DNA of 36,078 nt, from contig UQMI01000037.1 in the NCBI GenBank assembly GCA_900542045.1, forward strand, positions 1 to 36,078, given 5' to 3'. Of the stretch, positions 25,069 to 33,910 are shown in pieces. Numbering within the stretch: the stretch's first letter is position 1; each line of letters starts with the position of its first letter. This stretch comes from an uncultured Blautia sp. (GTDB lineage Bacteria; Bacillota; Clostridia; Lachnospirales; Lachnospiraceae). The position numbers were made by a program, and so were the translations under genes. The notes beneath the pieces were generated by a model. That model was given only the letters and a program-made list of their open reading frames with translations. It ran no database searches and was not told the DNA's origin.

Positions 25069-26132
25069 GTGCGCCTGGCGGTGCACGTTTTTTTAAGGGT
25101 GCAAGTCCCAGATCCGCCCGGTAGCGGGAAGGATATAGCCGAAGGCAAGGGTGTCCATCGTGAGGTGGAATCTGAAGGAAGCCGGATGTGGGGAACCTAT
25201 TAACCCACGGGTAAACCTCTGGTCTGACGGACAGAAATCGTATAGAAGGCTGTGCATGAGGGTAAGTCTGCCATACAAGATGAAGCCCGATAGCTACACG
25301 GAATCATGTGCAGTAAATGCGGCAGATGGGTACAGAAAACAGAGAAAGCTGCTCACAAAGAGATAGCGCGGAACGCAAAGGGTATGTGAGAGCGCACCGC
25401 TCATTTAACCGGATATGGAAGGAAAGGGGCAGTGCGGAGCCTGCCATCTTAGGTAAGATACTGGATAAAGATAACCGGAAAAGGGCTTACAAAAGAGTAA
25501 AGGCAAACAAGGGAGCGCCGGGAGTCGATCGCATCATCCAGCAGGCGATACTCCAACAGCTCATACCAATCTATGAGCCGCTGTTCTCGGACGACAGCTT
25601 TGGATATCGACCGGGGAGAGGGGCAAAAGACGCCATATTCAGGATAAAAGAGTATACCGGGACCAGTACGAAGTATCTGGAGGAAACGTTGAAGCTGAAA
25701 GTGAACCGGGAAAAGAGCCGGACGGTCAGTGTATTCGCAATCCGAAATTTTAAGTACCTTGGCTTTTGCTTTGGGAAGAACGGAAAAGGAATTTATATCC
25801 GAGTCCATGGGAAGTCATGGAAGAAAGCCAAGGAGAAACGTACCTGGAAGCAGTGGAAACTGCCGAAGACACGCGAACGGAAGCGGATGGGCCAGGGAAT
25901 GCCGGAATGGGTCGCCTGTGAAGGCGCATACAGCCGGAAAGCCTATTGGCGGATGGCGGGAAGTGGAGCCGTACAAAGAGCGTTAACGAAAGAAAGACTG
26001 ATAAACAGGGGCTTTTATGATCTAGCCACGGCCTATCAGTCTGTGCACGTCAACTATTGAAAACGCCGGATACGTGAACCGTATGTCCGGCGTTGTGAGA
26101 GGACGGCGGCTAGTCACCGCCTCCTACTCGAT
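25069..26132 (+). mobile_element. Group II intron with a deleted reverse transcriptase gene
   Basis: The 5' end GTGCGCC fits the group II consensus GUGYG. It is followed by a structured region without ORF (for example GGGTGCAAGTCCC and CATCGTGAGGTGGAATCTGAAGGAAG). Domain V is visible at 26062-26094 (AACGCCGGATACG, TGAA loop, CCGTATGTCCGGCGTT), followed by domain VI at about 26096-26130 with a candidate bulged A in CCTACTC. The 3' end is placed at CGAT on the AY rule. The intron lies between the ASST terminator and the 3' end of the mttB-like gene. The ribozyme parts look whole, so it may still splice if maturase is supplied elsewhere. Confidence 0.85.
25317..26060 (+). pseudogene. Group II intron reverse transcriptase/maturase with three in-frame internal deletions
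   Basis: 247 residues against roughly 420-470 for relatives. It keeps the N-terminus (NSAERKGYV-type region and ANKGAPGVD), then jumps to RIIQQAILQQLIPIYEPLF/FGYRPGRGAKDAIFRIKEY. It jumps again to STKYLEETLKLKVNREKSRTVSVF/KYLGFCFGKNGKG and once more, after KAKEK, to WKQWKLPKTRERKR and the usual C-terminus ending HVNY. The lost parts include RT1, the RT4-RT5 block with the YADD active site, and much of maturase domain X. No HNH endonuclease domain is seen. All three joins keep the frame. The segment order is certain; the sizes of the missing parts are estimates from memory of the family. Confidence 0.85.
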
Positions 26133-26138
26133 TGAAAG

Positions 26139-27554
26139 TTAATAACAGTGATTTTCCATAAATTTTTTCATATCTGCATCGATTTCTGGAGAAAGGGTAG
26201 AAGGACCGAATTCTTCCAGGATCTTTTTCCATTTCCGGTTGGCAACCTGTTCGATTGACAGTTCTCCGCCTTCCTTCCACTGCACATAGCTTTTCCGGTC
26301 GCTCAGAGTTGGCATGTAGAATTCTTCCCGGAACCAGTCAAGGGTGTGATCATGAACCAGATATGTGCCTCCGGGTCCGATTTCTTTGATAACATCAAAT
26401 GCCAAGGTCTCTTCATTTACTGTTACGCCCTGATTGATCCTTTTGAGATAGCCGATGATTTCATTGTCGATAATTAATTTCTCGTAGGAAGTACAGTTAT
26501 AGGTTTCAATGATGCCTGCTGCATGGAGAATGAAGTTTCCACCGGCCATCTGGGCCATCATCAGGGTGATGGCAGATTCGTATGCTGCCTGGGAATCCAT
26601 CAGTTTGGAGTCGGAGAGAGCACCGCTGATCCGGCAGGGGATCTGGTAGTATTTTGCCAGTTGTCCGTTAATGAGAGAGACTACGGCGTCCTCTGGCGAA
26701 CCGATGGATAACAGGCCATAAGCCATTTCAGCATTGGAACCAGATGCAGAATACACGATGGGGCATCCGGGATTTACACACTGGGCGTATACAATACCTG
26801 CCAGAACTTCTGCGTTCTGAACGGAAACCAGGCCGGCTAAAGTGGCGGGAGTGGTGATTCCTGCAATAGACAGGGAATTAACAAGCTGTGGCTGTCCTGT
26901 CTCTGCGTAGGCACGGATGGCTTCCAGCTGTCTCTGATCGTAGGTCAGCGGAGTCAGGGTACAGGGAATAGAGGAAATAACCGGTTTCTCTTTGATCGCT
27001 TCCAGACCGCCAAAGGGAATTGCTGCCAGCTCAATGCAGCGCATGGCGTTTTCGTAGCCATATACACTTCCCATAAGCGGCTTTTCGCTGTATTTCATAG
27101 TGTTGTACACCATGGTGGTGGGGCGGGATTTCACATCTACATCCTGAGGTTCACAGGAAATATGACTCTGAATATCGATATTGGGAAGTTTGTCACAGAT
27201 TTTTACGATGTTGATAAAATCTTCCAGGGAACCTTCTCTGCGGCCGCGATCCAGGTCGGTGACAAAGGGAGAGCCGTAAGGCCCTGCATAAGCCGTTTTT
27301 TCGCAGTCGATTTCTACATTTTTGGAGGCGTCACGCCCGTAGAGAGTATAGGAAGAGGGGGACAGGCGGATCGCTTCTTCCACCAATGCCCGTGGAAAGA
27401 ATACGGTTGTTCCGTCTACTTTGCAGCCGTGTTTTTTCAGGAGTTCCCGGGCGTGGTCATAAGGCATGATAACGCCGACTTCTTCCATGATCTTTAATGA
27501 GTTCTCGTGAATTTTTTCTAATTCTTCCTGTGAGATAAGCTGATATCTTTGCAT
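26139..27554 (-). CDS. Trimethylamine methyltransferase (MttB) family protein, non-pyrrolysine type
   Basis: 471 residues of TIM-barrel MttB superfamily. Known members move a methyl group from a quaternary amine such as glycine betaine, proline betaine or carnitine to a corrinoid protein. It has the YAGPYGSPFVTDLDRGRREGSLEDF segment near residues 90-115, the central NSLSIAGITTPATLAGLVSVQNAE block, and GALSDSKLMDSQAAYESA, with no in-frame amber codon, so it belongs to the non-pyrrolysine group like MtgB. The ATG at 27554 is set by AAGGAGGA; the open frame upstream is A+T-rich promoter DNA. No corrinoid protein or MtqA/RamA gene is in the window. The substrate is not determined. Confidence 0.88.
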   Translation of the reverse strand: MQRYQLISQEELEKIHENSLKIMEEVGVIMPYDHARELLKKHGCKVDGTTVFFPRALVEEAIRLSPSSYTLYGRDASKNVEIDCEKTAYAGPYGSPFVTDLDRGRREGSLEDFINIVKICDKLPNIDIQSHISCEPQDVDVKSRPTTMVYNTMKYSEKPLMGSVYGYENAMRCIELAAIPFGGLEAIKEKPVISSIPCTLTPLTYDQRQLEAIRAYAETGQPQLVNSLSIAGITTPATLAGLVSVQNAEVLAGIVYAQCVNPGCPIVYSASGSNAEMAYGLLSIGSPEDAVVSLINGQLAKYYQIPCRISGALSDSKLMDSQAAYESAITLMMAQMAGGNFILHAAGIIETYNCTSYEKLIIDNEIIGYLKRINQGVTVNEETLAFDVIKEIGPGGTYLVHDHTLDWFREEFYMPTLSDRKSYVQWKEGGELSIEQVANRKWKKILEEFGPSTLSPEIDADMKKFMENHCY

Positions 27555-27632
27555 GGCAAATCCTCCTTGCGTAAAAATAGTTTTGATGGTCAGAAAAGAA
27601 TTTGAGATATATTTGCATTTTCTGTTATAGAA

Positions 27633-27662
27633 ATCATACATCAAAAAGGTTATCAATGTCAA
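27633..27662 (-). promoter_or_regulatory. Probable promoter of the mttB-like gene
   Basis: Minus-strand TTGACA (27662-27657), 18 nt, TATGAT (27638-27633). The leader would be about 70 nt. It lies in the 314-bp, very A+T-rich divergent region between the mttB-like and MFS genes, which holds no other gene I can support. Confidence 0.6.
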
Positions 27663-27749
27663 CCCTATTTTGAAGATGGAAGTAGACAAAAGAAAGGATT
27701 GAATATTATACAAGATAAACAAAATAGACCGGGAAATTAAGAGAAATAA

Positions 27750-27778
27750 TTGACAAAACAGAAAAATAAGTATATGTT
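27750..27778 (+). promoter_or_regulatory. Probable promoter of the MFS-BCCT transporter pair
   Basis: Perfect TTGACA, 17 nt, TATGTT. It points toward the MFS gene with a leader of about 85 nt, and lies back to back with the mttB-like promoter. Confidence 0.6.
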
Positions 27779-27868
27779 TAGATTATGATAATGAGATATA
27801 TTTGTAATCGATGTAAACCATGAAATAGACTATAAAAGTTTTCATAGAAAACTGATTGGAGAATGCCT

Positions 27869-29122
27869 ATGATGAACAAAGGAAAGCGGATGCTTGTATT
27901 GGTAATCCTGAGTCTGATTGCCGGTCTGGTGTATCTGACGCCGTTTCTGCGGTTTTCATTTTATGATCAGATGAAGGAGGCCCTGCATTTTACAGATATG
28001 CAGATTGGTACTATTGGAGCCGTCTATGGTGTATTTAATGTGGCAAGTTATGCGCCCAGTGGATTTCTGGCTGAAAGATTTGATACAAAGAAGCTTTTGC
28101 TGATCTCCTGTTTGGGGATGTGTATCTGTACGATCTGGTATTCATTCTATCCCGGTTATCCGGCTATGCTGGTGATTCATGCGCTGTACGGGATATTCAG
28201 TGTGGGAACATTCTGGTCTCCATACCTGAAAGCTGTTCGCAGTCTGGGGTCAGAGCAGGAGCAGGGGACTATATTCGGCATCAGTGAAGGATTGCGGGGA
28301 CTGGGACAGACTGCAGTTGCTTTTCTGTGCCTGGGAGTTCTGGGGATGTTTGCTTCCAGTGCCCTTGGCTTCCGGATGCTTCTCTGGGTGAATGTGGCAG
28401 CATTTGCGCTGTTGTTCCTGGCAGTATTATTTCTGGTTCCTGGTTTTGGAAATCCGGGTGAAGCAGAAGCGGAGGCCGGCGCAGGACAGAAGCAGGGAAA
28501 AGGAATCCTGTATTTTCTGAAAAATCCGTCTGTCTGGATCTGCATTTTCGTGATCATGTGCGGCTATACATTATGGAATACGGTGAACGGGTATATCGGA
28601 ACGTACTGTACCAGGATCCTGCAGATTCCCATGGAGCTTTCCAGTGTCCTGTCCATTGTGCGAAGCTATGTGATCGTATTTATAGCCGGTGTGACAGGCG
28701 GGATCCTTATGGACCGTTTTCCTTCCAAAGGATACGGAATGATGACGGCTTTTGCTCTGACCTGCATTTCCGGATTGGGTGTGATCGTTACGAGAAATGC
28801 GATTATGCTGTGCGTATTTATAACGATCATACTGTCTTATATGGTGAATGTGATCAAGTCCACTTACTGGTCTATCCTGGGCGATGGAGGAATCCCGCCA
28901 GAAGAAACCGGCATGGCTACCGGAATTATTTCTCTGATCGGCCTGACACCGGATATTTTCGTTTCACCGGTGATCAGCGGTTTTATTACCTGGGGAGAGA
29001 GCAGGGGAAATGTGGAAGCCGGATTTAATCTGATGCTGGCCTGGCTGGTGATCTGGTCCGTTCTGGGAGTTCTGGCTTCCTGGTTCCTGAAGAGAAAGAA
29101 AGCAAAAACAATGGCAGTATAG
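27869..29122 (+). CDS. Major facilitator superfamily transporter
   Basis: About 417 residues with some twelve hydrophobic segments and the MFS loop pattern around residue 65 (GFLAERFDTKKLLLI). It has the polar loop between the two halves (about 197-215, EAEAEAGAGQKQGKG) and GGILMDRFPSKGYG at the equivalent place in the second half. It may import a substrate or export a product of the nearby methyltransferase; the solute is unknown. Three ATG codons lie close together (27863, 27869, 27872); GGAGA is best spaced for 27869. The BCCT gene follows after 24 bp. Confidence 0.85.
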   Translation: MMNKGKRMLVLVILSLIAGLVYLTPFLRFSFYDQMKEALHFTDMQIGTIGAVYGVFNVASYAPSGFLAERFDTKKLLLISCLGMCICTIWYSFYPGYPAMLVIHALYGIFSVGTFWSPYLKAVRSLGSEQEQGTIFGISEGLRGLGQTAVAFLCLGVLGMFASSALGFRMLLWVNVAAFALLFLAVLFLVPGFGNPGEAEAEAGAGQKQGKGILYFLKNPSVWICIFVIMCGYTLWNTVNGYIGTYCTRILQIPMELSSVLSIVRSYVIVFIAGVTGGILMDRFPSKGYGMMTAFALTCISGLGVIVTRNAIMLCVFITIILSYMVNVIKSTYWSILGDGGIPPEETGMATGIISLIGLTPDIFVSPVISGFITWGESRGNVEAGFNLMLAWLVIWSVLGVLASWFLKRKKAKTMAV

Positions 29123-29146
29123 GTACAATGAGAGGAGGAGAGCCAT

Positions 29147-30655
29147 ATGAAGGATATAAAACAAAAACAGCAGAAAAAGAGAAATTGGGTTTTTCTTCTG
29201 TCTGCTGCAGTGGCGGGAATCATTGCTTTGTGGGGGATTCTTTTCAGTAATTCCTTTCAGCGGACAGCGGATCTTCTGATGCAGGGTCTGAAAACAAATT
29301 TTGCCTGGCTGTATCTGGGAGTGATGCTGGGATTTGTGCTGTTTGCTGTTGTTTTGGCTTTTTCTCCTTTTGGAAAGATCCATTTGGGTGAGGACGGAGA
29401 AAAACCGGAATACAGTACACTTTCCTGGTTTGCCATGCTCTTCGGGGCTGGTATGGGAATCGGACTGGTATTTTGGGGAGTTGCAGAGCCTCTGTCTCAT
29501 TACGTGGAGCCTATGGCCGGCATAACGCCAATGACCAAGGAAGCAGCCCGGTTTTCCATACGATCCAGTTTTATGCACTGGGGACTGCAGCCCTGGGGAT
29601 GTTATGCGGTGATGGGGCTGGGACTGGCTTATTTTCAGTTCCGCAAAAAGAAATCAGCCATGGTCAGCAATCTGTTTCAGCCGATGTTTGGTGAGAAAAG
29701 AGCCGGCGGACCGGTGGGCAAACTGATAGACATTTACACAACGGTGCTGACAGTTACAGGAGTTGCCACTTCTTTTGGAATGGGGTGCCTGCAGATCAGC
29801 AGCGGTCTGAATTATCTGTTTGGGATTCCGGAAACTGTTGTGACATGGACGATCATCATTGTTTTGATCGCGGTGATTTATCTGTGGTCTGCCATCAGCG
29901 GTGTGGGAAAGGGAATCAAGAAACTTTCCGATATCAATCTGATCCTTTTTGTGGCCCTGCTGATCGCAGCGTTCTTTATCGGGCCGGGCGCTTCCTATTT
30001 TGGCACGCTTTTTCAGGGATTGAAGGATTATGTGCTGAATTATTTTCAGGATAGTCTGCGGATGTCTTCCCAGGGAGACAGTACCTGGATCTATAATTGG
30101 AGAGTGTTTTACTGGGCATGGTGGCTTTCCTGGGCGCCTTTCGTGGGTGTGTTTATTGCCCGTATTTCACGGGGAAGGACGATCCGTCAGTTTTTGCTGG
30201 GAGTAATGGTGATCCCCACCACAGTTTCCTGTGTGTGGTTTGCGGCATTTGGGACCATGGGATTCCATGTGGCTGGAAATTTTACGGCGGAAGAACTCAG
30301 CGAAATGGTGGCCGCGCCTCAGACAGCACTGTTTCGGATCTTTGATCAGTATTCTCTGGGAATTATTTTATCTCTGATCGCCATTTGCCTTCTAATCACA
30401 TTTTTTGTCACTTCGGCGAATTCGGCCACGTTTGTGCTTGCCATGCTGACTTCCGATGGAGAACTGGAGCCTCCCAATCATCGCAAGGTGTTCTGGGGCG
30501 TTCTGATGGCAGTCATTGCCTTTGCTTTGATCCTGTCCGGCGGAATTGATGTGATCGAAACCGTATCTGTGGTGATCGCCTTTCCCTATCTGATTATTCT
30601 GGTGCTGATCTGTGTGAATCTTGTGATGGCGTTGAAGAACGCTGTCAGAAAATAG
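29147..30655 (+). CDS. BCCT-family betaine/carnitine/choline transporter
   Basis: 502 residues with about twelve membrane helices. The family glycine motif GMGIGLVFWGVAEP is at 102-115 and the tryptophan-rich segment WRVFYWAWWLSWAPF at 318-332, followed by ARISRGRTIRQF. Members take up glycine betaine, carnitine, choline or related trimethylammonium compounds, some by cation symport and some by exchange. GAGGAGGAGAGCC precedes the ATG. Its place beside an MttB-family gene suggests it supplies or exchanges the quaternary amine that is demethylated. It lacks a long regulatory C-terminal tail, so it is more likely nutritional than osmotic. Confidence 0.92.
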   Translation: MKDIKQKQQKKRNWVFLLSAAVAGIIALWGILFSNSFQRTADLLMQGLKTNFAWLYLGVMLGFVLFAVVLAFSPFGKIHLGEDGEKPEYSTLSWFAMLFGAGMGIGLVFWGVAEPLSHYVEPMAGITPMTKEAARFSIRSSFMHWGLQPWGCYAVMGLGLAYFQFRKKKSAMVSNLFQPMFGEKRAGGPVGKLIDIYTTVLTVTGVATSFGMGCLQISSGLNYLFGIPETVVTWTIIIVLIAVIYLWSAISGVGKGIKKLSDINLILFVALLIAAFFIGPGASYFGTLFQGLKDYVLNYFQDSLRMSSQGDSTWIYNWRVFYWAWWLSWAPFVGVFIARISRGRTIRQFLLGVMVIPTTVSCVWFAAFGTMGFHVAGNFTAEELSEMVAAPQTALFRIFDQYSLGIILSLIAICLLITFFVTSANSATFVLAMLTSDGELEPPNHRKVFWGVLMAVIAFALILSGGIDVIETVSVVIAFPYLIILVLICVNLVMALKNAVRK

Positions 30656-30718
30656 AACTGTTATTGGGGTGTTTTCCGGAAGGAAGGCGCCTGTCAGGAA
30701 ATGGATGACTGCAAAACA

Positions 30719-30772
30719 GGGGAGGTGAGACTCATATGAATCTCGCCTGCCCCTTGCGGCTTTATTTTTTTT
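30719..30772. terminator. Terminator between the BCCT and tetR genes
   Basis: GGGG-AGGTGAGA and TCTCGCCT-G-CCCC form a 12-bp stem with one bulge and one G-U pair, followed eight bases later by a run of T. It ends the MFS-BCCT message. The T-run overlaps the last codons of the convergent tetR gene. Confidence 0.75.
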
Positions 30773-31403
30773 GGTATTTTCGGATCAGAGAAGAGAGCAT
30801 TTCCATAAATTTTTCTTCGCCTTCTTTGGCTTTTTCCGGGTCCCGGTAGGAACCCCGGTATTCCATCAGCAGTCCGTGAAAGAGATTGCAGGAGATATCA
30901 CTGAACAGCCGGGAATCTTCGTAAGCAAAGTGTCCGGTAACAGCGGCGCGGTGTACGATCATGTAGTTGCGTTCCTGCAGATCACTGTTGAAAAAGACGC
31001 TGGTGAACAATCCGTCCATATTCTGCCACTGATCCGGGAAAAGCTGATAGTATTCAAAAATAGTATCTCCCAGCCGTTCTTTATATTTTCCCCAGAACAG
31101 AAGTTCAAATACTTCCACATTTTCAAATGCATAGTGGGCGAAAGAATTCCACATGGAAACCAGCATATCCAGAGGATCCGAATGTTCGTTTACGCTTTTC
31201 TGCAGGTCGATGATATAGTTTTCCAGGAAGCGAACGGATGCAAAACGGATCAGATGATCCAGATCATCGAAATATTTGTAGATGACCGGGGTAGTGCAGC
31301 CGCAGGCCTCGGCAATGGCACGGATTTTGATGTCGGAAGGACTGGTGGTTTTCAGCATTTCGTAGGTTTTCTGGATGAGTTCTGTTTTTCTGTTTGTTGC
31401 CAT
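30762..31403 (-). CDS. TetR/AcrR-family transcriptional regulator
   Basis: 213 residues. The N-terminal HTH spans about 8-55 (TYEMLKTTSPSDIKIRAIAEACGCTTPVIYKYFDDLDHLIRFA); the ligand-binding C-terminal part is all helical. CGGAGGACA lies before the ATG. It starts 27 bp after the ilvN stop with no terminator between, so it is probably read from the ilvB T-box message. It might control ilvBN or the convergent transporter genes; no palindromic target was found near it. It ends in the common terminator with the BCCT gene. Confidence 0.88.
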   Translation of the reverse strand: MATNRKTELIQKTYEMLKTTSPSDIKIRAIAEACGCTTPVIYKYFDDLDHLIRFASVRFLENYIIDLQKSVNEHSDPLDMLVSMWNSFAHYAFENVEVFELLFWGKYKERLGDTIFEYYQLFPDQWQNMDGLFTSVFFNSDLQERNYMIVHRAAVTGHFAYEDSRLFSDISCNLFHGLLMEYRGSYRDPEKAKEGEEKFMEMLSSLIRKYQKK

Positions 31404-31430
31404 AATGCGATTGTCCTCCGGTTGTTTATT

Positions 31431-31940
31431 TTAGCGGTCCGGCATGCTGATGGCTTCGATGCCCACGCTTCCGCCGCGAACGACTTCAATGATCTTGAAC
31501 TGTGATTTCAGCAGCTTGATCACGGCGTCGTTTCGGGATGAGGTCTGCAGGAAGGACAGGATCAGGCTGTCGCGTCCGTAATCCACCACCTGTGCCCGGA
31601 ATACCTGGGCGATGCGGAACAGTTCTTCTTTATCCTGCTGGTCGATCTGCTTTACTTTTACATACAGGATTTCCTGCATATACACAGACATATCTGTAAA
31701 ATCAATGACTTTGATTACTTCCACCATCCGGTTGAGCTGCTTTTTGATCTGTTCGAAGGTTTCCTCATCGCAGCAGCTGGCGATCGTCATCCGGGAGATG
31801 GTAGGATCTTCCGTGGTTCCTACTGTGAGGCTTTCCAGATTATAGGACTTTCCGGAAAAAAGACCGGATATCTTGGCAAGGACACCCACCTGATTTTCCA
31901 CATACAGGGAAATCCAGCGGTTTCTCATCTCATTCTTCAT
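31431..31940 (-). CDS. ilvN: Acetolactate synthase, small regulatory subunit
   Basis: 169 residues. The N-terminal ACT domain begins ISLYVENQVGVLAKISGLFSGKSYNLESLTVG and carries the feedback site for valine-type inhibitors. The second domain (ILYVKVKQIDQQDKEELFRIAQVFRAQVVDYG) is also typical. I chose the ATG at 31940, with GGAGGAAAAT just before it, rather than an in-frame TTG 12 bases earlier. It partners the IlvB subunit encoded upstream. It is separated from ilvB by 114 bp with two hairpins. Confidence 0.93.
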   Translation of the reverse strand: MKNEMRNRWISLYVENQVGVLAKISGLFSGKSYNLESLTVGTTEDPTISRMTIASCCDEETFEQIKKQLNRMVEVIKVIDFTDMSVYMQEILYVKVKQIDQQDKEELFRIAQVFRAQVVDYGRDSLILSFLQTSSRNDAVIKLLKSQFKIIEVVRGGSVGIEAISMPDR

Positions 31941-31952
31941 ATTTTCCTCCAA

Positions 31953-32028
31953 TCTGCCGCAGGTCGCTGCGGCAATCCAGGTATGCCTTGGTATTTCCTG
32001 TCATCTGCCGCATTATGTTGCGGCAGAT
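31953..32028. repeat. Two related hairpins between ilvB and ilvN
   Basis: TGCCGCA / TGCGGCA with a 6-nt loop at 31955-31974, and ATCTGCCGCA / TGCGGCAGAT with a 6-nt loop at 32003-32028. The 5' arms lie 51 bp apart, so this looks like a tandem copy of a hairpin unit. Neither has a T-run. It may stabilise the upstream message or adjust the ilvB:ilvN ratio. Confidence 0.8.
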
Positions 32029-32054
32029 CAGGCGTTCTGTCGGCAGTGTCAGGG

Positions 32055-33758
32055 TCAGCCCATGATCATTTCTTCCAGGGTTCCGCCGGGTTTGATCATC
32101 GGGTATACAAGCTCTTCCTCATCAATAATAAATTCAATGATGGTGGGGGCGTCGGTATGGGTTCTGGCTTCTGCGAACGCACTGGCGATATCTTCCTGTC
32201 TGTCCACCCGAATGCCATATGCGCCGTAGCTCTCTGCCAGCTTCACAAAATCCGGCCGGTATTTGGGCGGTTCCGTATCTCCCTCCCGCATGGGATTGAG
32301 TTCGGTCATGGAATAACGTTTTCCGTAAAACAGCCTCTGCCACTGGCGAACCATGCCCAGATAGCTGTTGTTGAATACACAGAGGATCACAGGCAGCTTT
32401 TCGATCACTGCAGTGGCGAATTCCTGAATGTTCATCTGGATACCGCCGTCGCCATTGATGGAAATGACTGTGGAATCCGGATTGCCGATCTTAGCGCCCA
32501 GGGCTCCGGGGAAGCCATAACCCATGGTTCCCAGACCGCCGGAAGTCAGAAGTTTCTTTTTGCTGTTCAGCTCCAGGAACTGCGTGGTCCACATCTGGTG
32601 CTGTCCCACATCGGTAACGACGATGGCTTCATCAAAATCACGGTTGATCACATCGATGATATTCTTCGGCGTTACGCCGGGTTTGTTTTTCATTTCCAGA
32701 GGATGCTCCTGGTCCCAGAGTGCGATCTGTTCCTGCCATTTACCGGTATCACAGGTCTCCACATATTCCAGCATTTTATCGATGGCTTCTCTGGCATCGG
32801 CAACGATGGGAACGTCCACCTGAATGTTTCTGGAAATGGAAGCAGTGTCAATGTCGATATGGATGATTTTGGCCTTTTTGGCAAATTCATGGATTTTTCC
32901 GGTGATTCTGTCATTGAAGCGGGTACCAATGGAAAACAGCACATCGCATTCACTGACTGCCATATTCGAAGCATAGGAGCCGTGCATTCCGATATTTCCC
33001 ACGTACAGAGGATGGTTGGTGGGAATGGCGCCCCGGCCCATGATCGTGGTGATCACAGGAACCTGGGTAATGTCAACCAGCTTTTCAAACAGATCGTTGG
33101 CATGGGCGATATTTACGCCGCCTCCTGCCAGGAAAAGGGGGCGTTCGGCTTTGTGCAGCATTTTGATGGCGCGCTTCAGCTGTCCGATGTGTACGCCGCT
33201 GCTGGGTTTGTATCCCCTTATATTGACGGTATCAGGATAATCGGCACTTCCAAGTTCACCCATAACATCCTTGGGCAGGTCAATGACTACAGGGCCTGGA
33301 CGGCCGGTACGGGCAATGTAGAAGGCATCTTTGATGATCCGGCCCAGATCTTCCCGGTTCTGGACGGTAACGCCGTATTTGCAGATGGGACGGGTGATCC
33401 CGATGATATCTACCTCCTGAAAGGCATCGTTCCCGATGAGATTTCTTGCCACCTGTCCGGTAAAACATACCAGAGGAACACTGTCCATGTTGGCGGTGGC
33501 GATGCCGGTAACCAGGTTGGTAGCGCCAGGACCGCTGGTCACCAGACAGACACCTACCTTTCCGGTAGAGCGGGCATAGGCATCGGCTTCGTGGACCAGA
33601 GCCTGTTCGTGTCTGGGAAGGATGACTCTTGTGTAATCCTGTTTGTAAAGTTCATCGCTGATATCAATGGTGCAGGCACCGGGATATCCGAAGAGAACTT
33701 CCACACCTTCTTCTTTTAAGGCTTTTACCAGTAATTTGTTCCCTGTTATTTTTCTCAT
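32055..33758 (-). CDS. ilvB: Acetolactate synthase, large catalytic subunit
   Basis: 567 residues, ThDP-, Mg- and FAD-dependent enzyme that condenses two pyruvates to acetolactate, or pyruvate with 2-ketobutyrate, for valine, leucine and isoleucine. The N-terminal ThDP-type domain has EVLFGYPGACTIDISDELY with its catalytic Glu near 51 (LPRHEQALVHEADAYARSTGK). The central FAD domain has LAGGGVNIA. The C-terminal ThDP signature is GDGGIQMNIQEFATA...NNSYLGMVRQWQ. AAAGGAGGA lies before the ATG. First gene of a minus-strand ilvB-ilvN-tetR operon under a T-box leader. Confidence 0.95.
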   Translation of the reverse strand: MRKITGNKLLVKALKEEGVEVLFGYPGACTIDISDELYKQDYTRVILPRHEQALVHEADAYARSTGKVGVCLVTSGPGATNLVTGIATANMDSVPLVCFTGQVARNLIGNDAFQEVDIIGITRPICKYGVTVQNREDLGRIIKDAFYIARTGRPGPVVIDLPKDVMGELGSADYPDTVNIRGYKPSSGVHIGQLKRAIKMLHKAERPLFLAGGGVNIAHANDLFEKLVDITQVPVITTIMGRGAIPTNHPLYVGNIGMHGSYASNMAVSECDVLFSIGTRFNDRITGKIHEFAKKAKIIHIDIDTASISRNIQVDVPIVADAREAIDKMLEYVETCDTGKWQEQIALWDQEHPLEMKNKPGVTPKNIIDVINRDFDEAIVVTDVGQHQMWTTQFLELNSKKKLLTSGGLGTMGYGFPGALGAKIGNPDSTVISINGDGGIQMNIQEFATAVIEKLPVILCVFNNSYLGMVRQWQRLFYGKRYSMTELNPMREGDTEPPKYRPDFVKLAESYGAYGIRVDRQEDIASAFAEARTHTDAPTIIEFIIDEEELVYPMIKPGGTLEEMIMG

Positions 33759-33910
33759 TGCTCAAAAATCCTCCTTTCGTGTATAGGCAGTGAAGTCCGA
33801 TTCATGTATGAAAAAGAAGTCTGCTTTTCTTTACGAGATAAATTGAATTCTGCTGCGCAGGATTCTCCGCCTGCGGCGGGCGGCCTTCTGTTTTCCGTTA
33901 ATAAGATGAT

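Noticed and set aside
31983..33719. Plus-strand open frame opposite ilvB (578 codons)
   Set aside because: Antisense shadow of ilvB; no ribosome site or domain, and IlvB on the minus strand is certain.
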